Source: Tritrichomonas musculus (lineage: Eukaryota > Parabasalia > Tritrichomonadida > Tritrichomonadidae). From it: a stretch of DNA of 64,000 nucleotides. The DNA lies in NCBI GenBank assembly GCA_039105265.1, contig JAPFFF010000016.1, forward strand, positions 3,086,056-3,150,055. The letters are read 5' to 3'. Each line of letters begins with the position of its first letter. Position 1 is the stretch's first letter. Below are positions 10,101 to 17,400 of this stretch, piece by piece. A model generated the notes under the pieces. That model made no database searches. It worked only from the letters and a program-made list of their open reading frames with translations, and had not been told where the DNA came from. The position numbers were made by a program, and so were the translations under genes.

Positions 10101-11273
10101 AAACACATCATGAAAGTCATGAGTGACCGTTACTATTCAGATCTTTGTCTGCACAAGATGAGAGGACATACATTCACGACATTGAAAAACTCACCATTGA
10201 GCAACTACCTCATGAAGCCCAATGCTTTGATGGCGGACTCTGTTGTCAGATTCGCTATCAAAGCACGTACGAATACGCTCATGACAGCATCACTTGCTGC
10301 TCACAGAAACCCTCAAATGAGTAACCGTTGCACTCGTTGTGGACAGATTGAAACTCTCAATCACATCTTAAACGGGTGCAAGCGGTGCAAACACAAATTC
10401 ACAAAGAGACACGACGAAGTTGTCAAGGTACTTTGCAAGTACCTTACCGAAAAGAAGAGAGTCATCGTGCATTGTAACCAAAGTGTTCGTGGACGCAGCA
10501 ACGAACACATCACTGGTGACTCTGCTTCTCTCAGACCAGATGTATGGTGGTGGGACGGTGACCAGCTGAAGATAGCTGAATTCACCATCCCATACGGAAT
10601 GTTATCTGGCGATGATGATGTATCCACCTTAGTCATACGACGCAGAGAGAAGTTGAACAAGTACCAGAAGCTTGTCGATGATTGCAGAAACCAGTTGAAC
10701 TGCAATGTGTCGCTATTTGTGTTCATTGTCTCCTCCCTCGGTGCAATACCCGATGACACCATCAATGAACTCAAGAAAGTGACAGTCACGACCAAAGACG
10801 CACTCAAACTTGCATGGAGGATGGTAGCAGCCGCTTTACGTGAATCTATGATATTGTACATTGATACTAAGATTAAGAAGAGGGTTAACGACAACAATGA
10901 AGATGAAGATAACGATAACGATAATGGTAACGATTATGATAACGATGTTGAAAATGTTAATGTTCTTGATACTGATGGTGACGATGATTCTAATGATCTC
11001 AATGATACTAGCTCCAATGTTACCGACGGGGAGTCCGCAGACGATGAGTACAACTCTGTCAACATCCTTGACGACGAAGAATGGCGGGATCTCATTGATG
11101 CAAGTGCGGATGTTGACAGGTCGGGGCCCCCGTCTGAGCTTGACACTACTGATGATGAAACTGACGTACTGGAAAATCCAGGCACCACCCCACTATGGAA
11201 CCAAACTCAAGGTGCCGACCCTGCCTCCGCTACCGAAGAGGAGGGAGTCCAACACTCCTCTTCTGAATTTTAG
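4191..11273 (+). CDS. LINE L1 polyprotein: repeats, zinc fingers, reverse transcriptase, RLE endonuclease
   Basis: 2360 residues, about twice the length of typical R2 proteins. Order: low-complexity N-terminus (1-175); a conserved unrecognised region (~180-335: EVLLQSGVHYNP, NPSWFV, RNRPA, CNIGCN); eighteen 18-residue repeats (366-689); an acidic Ser-rich linker; three zinc fingers beginning at C863 (C-x2-C-x12-H-x4-H), C926 (C-x4-C-x12-H-x4-H) and C991 (C-x2-C-x13-H-x4-H); an Arg-rich stretch; reverse transcriptase with motif A D1580, motif B KQGCPLSP and motif C YADD (1679-1682); CCHC knuckle from C2047; restriction-like endonuclease D2117-x12-E2130 and K2157-Y2158; acidic D/N tail ending at a TAG. 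All key residues are present, so it looks competent for target-primed reverse transcription. Its second half is very close to L2. L1 alone has V rather than E after GDDD near residue 2144. Confidence 0.93.
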   Translation: MLFCTTKPRFSELALDADSIDTKIDDFGGNFSDDDGNGTPEFRSFSPQISTVDSPFNINYNKLATSPISRHSREINSKTHQNGDQFAPNTTQSNTQPRYVPNVPHNLPAQYSLTDRILYPTEQRHPPVGPAPINIRSTSQSDSNVSPDFSDSEEFRSDAHQSDSTSRPNCARNLIVPNTQRTTEVLLQSGVHYNPTNPEGGQNPSWFVITSDPSLASRSPLSYLAKDKSVEGVLVARGQMIISNGQPILDRNRPAVPASDAELSQKVLLPETFVHPSTVPAVPFNFCSFPRSPFVSHVYNVLNSLAVSFSCNIGCNNHFTDFSNHMSVMNTNMFNVNNSNSFTNNSFINNNISNYNVSHNNVNLVHHSVDVDNQTVESTAHVAHHSVDVDNRVVASMAHVAHHSVDVDNQIVASTAHVVHHAVDIDNQIVKSTAHVAHHSVDVDYQTVKSTALVANHAVDVDNQIVKSTAHVAHHAVDVDNQTVKSTAHVVHHTVDVDNQTVKSTAHVAHHAVDVDNQTVKSTAHVVHHAVDVDNQTVKSTAHVAHHAVDVDNQIVKSTAHVAHHAVDVDNQIVKSTAHVAHHAVDVDNQIVKSTAHVAHHAVDVDNQIVKSTAHVAHHTVDVDNRVVASTAHVTHHAVDVDNRVVASTAHVTHHNVDVDNQTVTSTAHITHHSVGVDDRVVTSTAHIDHHQVVTKEKLFTSVIEVPKFVFEINEKVVPLFTLSGNHSLLNTFSNNNFLGSRTNSLGTQTTSNSSGTSSVVSGAEEFTDAHSHSEHSDHSDDDNHGGSDDNPSSPVGDNVSIDWIVSELAGVKTKTDMKSLIDILQVANIDTSPFANVSDVDTPIILLMYQKDRWLGVGQFYCPCCDKTFPTCASLSFHLKSTHTTNNIPLEQAAFEYIVGRKLRWKIDSPHLPPDAFHYRTIHVCPCSDCDYLVSRANSLSSHMGSSHQDMEALKREVGVFWAMSILHAKKHRKLLVASDVYHDLHGSLCMKCKDFVGRDKATVKQHTNRSHPQANVEGHRVQAIDISISVNWLSPETDDDEIREANTDLERIKIVRSENRVTQDNERQMPVQPRADESVDLQVMEDRRRGEDSRRRRRQAGFIPANERLPEAHLHSVSSSSEEDTHTIDEHPAHPASASIVDIESCLSKAENWKSRCMKEDDDFVHLPKLWGDRLAKHRKKFEEVFNSEVKDVLNWYNEAINLSDSLEKSSRMLLCEGMISKIILILRKSIRKFVRSARRGSDKIRRPHSLETPIQMKSASKFIAGIELLHSRIHITDEDLDQPQRNVIADIKEKLVRFLSQAPLEFSQLLGSGDLDSIDGLIYDEHYDERMKFIRAKLEELEILNNSPSSLGYKKFLQKFYAEDAKRTLDWFVLNDDTPECVVPVEDFENVYGSSWSDAAALGDDPDGVYTLQRRISSNNSDELKSLILNEEAILKAVRSRSNLSAVGCDGISNGVWKVGGSVTATIIKNVLCCMLDTGLFPEVLKMNKTVMLFKKGDPDDAHSWRPITITPTIYRMLMCHISRSLQTLNSKHRFISPSQKGFMRIPAGAAEHATVVDEMIHDAARNQKSLYITTIDFSDAFGSVPHKLIKKNLTDIGFDLSFVKTIINSYRDSSTKIISNNRRSNSICFRKGVKQGCPLSPTLFNICIEPLLARLNACKEDGYHWLDSATTVQAYADDIIVFSDSEVGMKNLLSVVEHFCSYAGDMKINCKKCHAFTYIAHNGSRSVLNDNFTIAGGRIDNISIQNNTTYLGLPIACKSSQRKHHVFRRIEDMTKDVIRITSSALRFTQAVDAIKRFVIPKIDYELMANTAPTNCLSRLDELIRGKLSKMIGAAGIPTAWFYTTKNDGGLYIQKLTDRQKALTIRLYIALMESNDKSIRDMVKASDEAEIIFRDATIDLTSPFLHLKVKDNGALDAKRNRGTSNILARCVKALHDANMGLILKDDMFTLKDLNSNVTYDVNTSNVVKHIMKVMSDRYYSDLCLHKMRGHTFTTLKNSPLSNYLMKPNALMADSVVRFAIKARTNTLMTASLAAHRNPQMSNRCTRCGQIETLNHILNGCKRCKHKFTKRHDEVVKVLCKYLTEKKRVIVHCNQSVRGRSNEHITGDSASLRPDVWWWDGDQLKIAEFTIPYGMLSGDDDVSTLVIRRREKLNKYQKLVDDCRNQLNCNVSLFVFIVSSLGAIPDDTINELKKVTVTTKDALKLAWRMVAAALRESMILYIDTKIKKRVNDNNEDEDNDNDNGNDYDNDVENVNVLDTDGDDDSNDLNDTSSNVTDGESADDEYNSVNILDDEEWRDLIDASADVDRSGPPSELDTTDDETDVLENPGTTPLWNQTQGADPASATEEEGVQHSSSEF
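4224..4246 (+). other. Conserved 5' RNA hairpin (within ORF start)
   Basis: GAATTAGC (4224-4231) pairs with GCTGATTC (4239-4246) around a 7-nt loop, with one G.U pair. In subfamily B the stem is GAATCAGCA/TGCTGATTC (L2: 11447-11455 with 11461-11469). In the non-coding element D it is AATCAG/CTGATT (25805-25810 with 25820-25825). Pairing survives while sequence and coding change, which suggests a functional RNA structure near the element 5' end. Confidence 0.5.
5286..6257 (+). repeat. 54-bp tandem repeats of L1 (18 units)
   Basis: Eighteen in-frame 54-bp units encode HH(A/S/T/N)VDVDN-(Q/R)-x-V-x-STAHV-x. Each unit contains a near-palindrome: TTGACAATC and GATTGTCAA around a single base, flanked by GTTGAC and GTCAAC arms. 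The first units use TCGACA with TGTCGA, later ones TTGACA with TGTCAA, so paired positions change together. The reading frame shifted by one base is also open through the array. Confidence 0.95.
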
Positions 11274-11287
11274 GCAGATTTTTTATT

Positions 11288-11329
11288 GGGGCCCGCCCCT
11301 TTTATTTTATTGTGAGTGAATCATCACTC
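11288..11329 (+). other. 3' UTR double hairpin of the LINE
   Basis: GGGG-CCCG-CCCC (11288-11299) forms a short GC stem-loop. GAGTGA-ATCA-TCACTC (11314-11329) forms a perfect 6-bp stem with a 4-base loop. Both are kept in every copy. In RLE LINEs the 3' UTR fold is what the RT recognises for target-primed reverse transcription, so this is the best candidate for that signal. Confidence 0.5.
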
Positions 11330-11378
11330 TCGTTTATTAGTATTTTATACTTACTCTAATGATTAATAAACGAATTTA

Positions 11379-11403
11379 CCACACGGGAGGAGATTTTTTT
11401 TTA
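11379..11403 (+). repeat. Target-site duplication 2 (L1/L2 junction)
   Basis: Same 25 bp as at the tRNA gene. Only the tRNA 3' stub is present; the 5' half, A box and anticodon are absent, so this is not a tRNA gene. Confidence 0.85.
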
Positions 11404-11413
11404 TTTTGCAAAT

Positions 11414-14400
11414 ATGTTGATCTACCCAACGAAAAGTAGATTTTTGGAATCAGCAGTAGATGCTGATTCGTTTGATTCCACTCCGGAAAAAATCGGTGAA
11501 AATTTTTTTATTAATCGAGATATCATGACCGATAGGTGTCACAATTCTACCCATATTCACAACAGCAATTGCCATTCCGATAACAAATACGATGGAGGTT
11601 TTAAGATTCCTTGTTCTAGGGAACAGATATCCCATCATCCAAAACTCAATAAGTTCGACTTTTTCAAAGACAATTCGCTACTAGACGACCTTGACTCCTC
11701 GTATAAAACAAGATACGCAACTCAAATCTCACCCCGCAAAAAAGATACTAGCAGATATCCTAGTGATGATGTGAAGCTGCGGCTCCCGCCGGTTGGACCA
11801 GCTTCACAATCACTTTCCAAGTGTCCTGATGACGATATGACCAATTTCGAGCACATTAATTCAGATTCAGAAAAAAGTGATAATAGTGATCAAATATCAA
11901 TTTCCGATGAAGAAATTGAGGAACCTGAAACTATTTTCTGCAATTCAAATAATCCTTCTAGAGGGACAGAAGTGCTCTTACAGTCGGGTGTTCACTATAA
12001 CCCGTCGAATTCTGATGGAGTTCCTAACCCATCATGGATCGTTGTTACGTGCGATCCTTCATTGATTTCTCGTTGTCCTCTTGCTTATAATATGAATGAG
12101 AAGTCATCCGAAGGAATTCTGGTTGCTCGAGGACAATTGATCATTTCCGATGAGCAACCAAAATTCGACAGGAATCGACCAGCAATCCCATCAACGGATG
12201 AAGAACTTCGTTTAAATGCTTTTGATCCCTATTCTTTCGTTCCTTCGTCTAGCATTCGAACGGTTCCATTCAATTTTCACTCAAAATGTTCCCCGTTTGT
12301 TTCGCATGTGTCCAACATCGTTAATTCGCTCTTTCTCTCAGGAACATGCAACATCGGGTGCAACACATCTCACTTCACCGACATTTCACATCACATGTCA
12401 TGGAGTTACATCAATAATAATAACTTTTATTTCCTTTCTTCGCAGCACATTGATACGCGTGATATTGTTAATTCTTACTCACCAAACTCAGCAGCTAATA
12501 TTAGTAGTCAATCAGCTGGTGCCATCTCTCAACCTGCTGACTCAAACACGTTTGAGAACAACCATGTTGTGAGTGCTGATACTCACAATGTTGAATCTGT
12601 TGCTAATCACGCTGTTGACGTTGACAATCAGATTGTCAAGTCAACAGCTCACGTCGCTAATCACGCTGTTGACGTTGACAATCAGATTGTCAAGTCAACA
12701 GCTCACGTCGCTCATCACGCTGTTGACATTGACAATCAGACTGTCAAGTCAACAGCTCAAGTCGCTCATCACGCTGTTGACGTTGACAATCAGATTGTCA
12801 AGTCAACAGCTCACGTCGCTCATCACGCTGTTGACGTTGACAATCAGATTGTCAAGTCAACAGCTCACGTCGCTCATCACGCTGTTGACGTTGACAATCG
12901 TGTTGTCACGTCAACAGCTCACGTCGCTCATCACGCTGTTGACGTTGACAATCAGATTGTCAAGTCAACAGCTCACGTCGCTCATCACGCTGTTGACGTT
13001 GACAATCAGATTGTCACGTCAACAGCTCACGTCTCTCATCACACTGTTGACGTTGACAATCAGATTGTCAAGTCAACAGCTCACGTCGCTCATCATGCTG
13101 TTGACGTTGACAATCAGATTGTCAAGTCAACAGCTCACGTCGCTCATCACGCTGTTGACGTTGACAATCAGATTGTCAAGTCAACAGCTCACGTCGCTCA
13201 TCACGCTGTTGACGTTGACAATCAGATTGTCAAGTCAACAGCTCACGTCGCTCATCACGCTGTTGACGTTGACAATCAGATTGTCAAGTCAACAGCTCAC
13301 GTCGCTCATCACGCTGTTGACGTTGACAATCAGATTGTCAAGTCAACAGCTCACGTCACTCATCACGCTGTTGACGTTGACAATCGGGTTGTCACGTCAA
13401 CAGCTCACGTCACTCACCACAACGTTGACGTTGACAATCAGATTGTCAAGTCAACAGCTCACGTCGCTCATCATGCTGTTGACGTTGACAATCAGATTGT
13501 CAAGTCAACAGCTCACGTCACTCATCACGCTGTTGACGTTGACAATCGGGTTGTCACGTCAACAGCTCACGTCACTCACCACAACGTTGACGTTGACAAC
13601 CAAACCGTCACGTCAACGGCTCACATCACGCATCATTCTGTTGGCGTTGACGATCGGGTTGTCACGTCAACTGCTCACATCGATCATCATCAAGTAGTCA
13701 CGAAGGAGAAATTATTCACATCAGTGATTGAGGTACCTAAGTTTGTGTTCGAGATCAATGAGAAAGTGGTTCCACTATTTACTCTCTCTGGGAACCATTC
13801 GTTGCTTAACACATTCTCAAACAATAATTTCCTCGGATCTCGAACCAACTCCTTAGGTACTCAAACTACCAGTAACTCTTCTGGTACAAGCAGCGTTGTT
13901 AGTGGTGCTGAAGAGTTCACCGATGCTCATTCTCACTCTGAACACTCTGATCATTCCGATGATGACAATCACGGTGGTAGTGATGATAATCCTTCTTCAC
14001 CTGTGGGTGACAATGTTTCCATTGATTGGATCGTGAGCGAACTGGCTGGTGTGAAGACCAAAACAGACATGAAGTCTCTCATTGATATCTTGCAGGTGGC
14101 AAACATCGACACTTCACCATTCGCAAACGTTAGCGACGTTGACACTCCTATCATTCTCCTCATGTATCAGAAAGACAGATGGTTAGGAGTTGGGCAGTTT
14201 TACTGCCCTTGCTGCGACAAAACGTTTCCCACATGTGCGTCCTTGTCTTTTCACCTCAAATCGACGCACACGACGAATAACATTCCTCTGGAGCAAGCGG
14301 CGTTCGAGTACATTGTCGGCAGGAAGCTGAGGTGGAAGATCGATTCACCTCACCTTCCGCCTGACGCTTTTCACTATCGTACCATTCACGTTTGTCCGTG

Positions 14401-17400
14401 CAGCGACTGCGACTACTTGGTCAGCAGAGCGAACTCATTGAGCAGCCACATGGGCTCATCGCACCAGGACATGGAAGCGCTTAAACGTGAAGTTGGAGTC
14501 TTCTGGGCGATGAGCATTCTGCACGCTAAGAAACATCGAAAATTACTTGTGGCTAGCGATGTTTACCATGACCTGCACGGTTCCTTGTGCATGAAATGCA
14601 AGGACTTCGTTGGTAGAGACAAAGCTACAGTCAAACAGCATACCAACAGATCACATCCCCAGGCCAATGTTGAAGGTCATCGGGTTCAGGCAATCGACAT
14701 CAGTATATCCGTTAATTGGCTTTCGCCTGAAACCGATGACGATGAAATTCGTGAAGCCAACACTGACCTGGAGAGAATCAAGATTGTGAGGAGTGAGAAC
14801 AGAGTCACTCAAGATGATGAGAGACAGATGCCAGTGCAACCTCGGGCAGACGAATCGGTGGATCTCCAAGTGATGGAAGATCGTCGTCGCGGGGAAGACT
14901 CACGCAGACGGAGACGACAGGCTGGGTTCATACCTGCCAACGAGAGACTACCTGAGGCGCACTTGCATTCAGTCTCTTCATCTAGCGAAGAAGATACTCA
15001 CACAATTGATGAACATCCGGCTCACCCAGCGTCAGCTTCGATCGTGGACATTGAGAGTTGCCTGTCCAAAGCTGAGAATTGGAAGTCGAGGTGCATGAAG
15101 GAAGATGATGATTTCGTGCACCTCCCGAAGCTGTGGGGTGACCGTTTAGCGAAACACAGGAAAAAGTTCGAAGAAGTGTTTAACAGTGAAGTCAAGGATG
15201 TTCTCAATTGGTATAATGAAGCTATTAACCTCTCTGACTCTTTGGAAAAGAGCAGCCGAATGCTTCTCTGCGAAGGGATGATTTCGAAAATCATTCTCAT
15301 TCTACGGAAGTCGATTAGGAAGTTCGTTCGTTCGGCACGGAGAGGTTCAGATAAGATTCGTCGCCCGCATTCCTTGGAGACACCGATTCAGATGAAGTCG
15401 GCCTCCAAATTCATCGCTGGTATTGAACTCCTGCATTCCCGCATTCACATCACTGATGAAGATCTCGATCAACCTCAACGTAATGTAATCGCAGACATCA
15501 AAGAGAAGCTTGTTCGCTTTCTGTCACAAGCTCCTTTGGAGTTCTCTCAACTTCTTGGGAGTGGTGACTTGGACTCAATTGACGGCTTGATTTACGATGA
15601 GCATTACGATGAAAGGATGAAATTCATACGTGCCAAGCTAGAGGAATTGGAGATTCTCAACAACTCTCCTTCCTCGCTTGGCTACAAGAAGTTCCTTCAG
15701 AAATTCTACGCTGAAGACGCCAAACGTACACTCGACTGGTTCGTGTTGAACGACGACACACCGGAATGTGTCGTCCCAGTCGAAGATTTCGAGAACGTGT
15801 ACGGGTCCTCGTGGAGCGATGCTGCTGCTCTCGGGGATGACCCAGATGGTGTTTACACTCTTCAGCGCAGAATTTCATCGAATAATTCTGATGAACTCAA
15901 ATCACTCATCCTCAACGAAGAAGCTATTCTCAAAGCGGTCAGATCGAGATCCAATCTGTCTGCCGTCGGATGCGACGGCATTTCAAATGGTGTGTGGAAG
16001 GTTGGCGGGAGTGTCACGGCGACGATCATCAAGAATGTGTTGTGTTGCATGCTTGACACGGGTCTCTTTCCGGAGGTGTTGAAAATGAACAAAACCGTCA
16101 TGTTGTTTAAGAAAGGAGACCCTGACGACGCCCATTCGTGGCGTCCTATCACCATCACTCCGACGATTTATCGGATGCTGATGTGTCACATCAGCCGCTC
16201 GCTTCAAACGCTGAATTCAAAACATAGGTTCATATCACCGAGTCAGAAAGGATTCATGCGTATTCCAGCTGGAGCGGCTGAGCATGCAACTGTGGTTGAT
16301 GAGATGATACACGATGCTGCACGGAACCAAAAGTCACTCTACATCACGACGATCGACTTTTCTGATGCATTTGGTTCCGTACCACATAAACTTATTAAAA
16401 AGAATCTTACAGACATTGGCTTTGATCTTTCTTTTGTTAAAACGATTATTAATTCGTACAGAGACTCTTCGACGAAGATCATCAGCAACAACAGACGATC
16501 TAATTCTATCTGTTTTCGCAAAGGCGTCAAGCAAGGTTGTCCGCTGAGTCCGACGTTATTCAACATTTGTATCGAACCTCTCCTCGCGCGGTTGAACGCT
16601 TGCAAGGAGGACGGTTATCATTGGTTGGACTCAGCGACAACCGTTCAAGCTTACGCCGATGACATAATCGTGTTCTCGGACTCGGAAGTCGGGATGAAGA
16701 ACTTGCTTTCGGTCGTGGAGCACTTCTGCAGTTATGCAGGCGACATGAAGATCAACTGCAAGAAGTGCCACGCTTTCACATACATTGCTCACAATGGTTC
16801 TCGCAGTGTGTTGAACGACAACTTCACCATTGCTGGAGGACGTATTGATAACATCAGTATTCAGAACAATACAACGTATCTCGGACTTCCAATCGCGTGC
16901 AAATCTTCGCAGCGTAAACATCACGTTTTTCGGCGAATCGAAGACATGACGAAGGACGTCATTCGAATTACTAGCAGCGCTCTTCGGTTCACACAAGCGG
17001 TTGACGCCATCAAACGGTTCGTGATTCCCAAGATTGACTACGAACTGATGGCGAACACAGCACCGACAAATTGCCTCAGTCGCTTAGATGAACTCATTCG
17101 GGGCAAGTTGTCCAAAATGATCGGTGCTGCTGGTATTCCAACCGCCTGGTTCTACACGACGAAAAACGATGGCGGTCTTTACATACAGAAACTCACAGAT
17201 CGCCAGAAAGCTCTCACTATCAGACTCTACATTGCTTTGATGGAGTCTAACGATAAAAGCATCCGTGATATGGTCAAGGCTTCAGATGAAGCCGAGATCA
17301 TCTTCAGGGATGCTACCATCGACTTGACTTCACCGTTCTTGCACCTAAAAGTTAAAGACAATGGTGCGTTAGATGCAAAGCGTAACCGCGGGACGTCGAA

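Larger units (their letters stand above)
4181..11378 (+). mobile_element. LINE copy L1 (RLE-type, R2/NeSL-like), N-terminal subfamily A
   Basis: Full-length element directly behind the intact tRNA-Asn gene. It has a 10-base 5' leader, one ORF (4191-11273) and a ~105-base 3' UTR with two hairpins ending in TTAATAAACGAATTTA. There is no poly(A) tail and no LTR. The RT plus restriction-like endonuclease places it in the early-branching RLE LINEs (R2, NeSL, CRE, Genie relatives). The insertion point is sequence-specific, as is usual for that group. Confidence 0.9.

Noticed and set aside
11288-11305. GC hairpin plus T-run as a bacterial intrinsic terminator
   Set aside because: The context is eukaryotic (Pol III tRNA gene, LINE). 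The hairpin is better read as part of the LINE 3' UTR fold.
4181-11403. LTR-type retroelement
   Set aside because: Neighbouring copies share only the 25-bp target stub. There are no long terminal repeats, integrase, protease or RNase H-integrase order, and the RT and endonuclease are of LINE type.
11379-11403. Additional tRNA-Asn genes at each junction
   Set aside because: Only the last 14 bases of the tRNA are present; acceptor 5' strand, D arm, anticodon arm and A box are missing.
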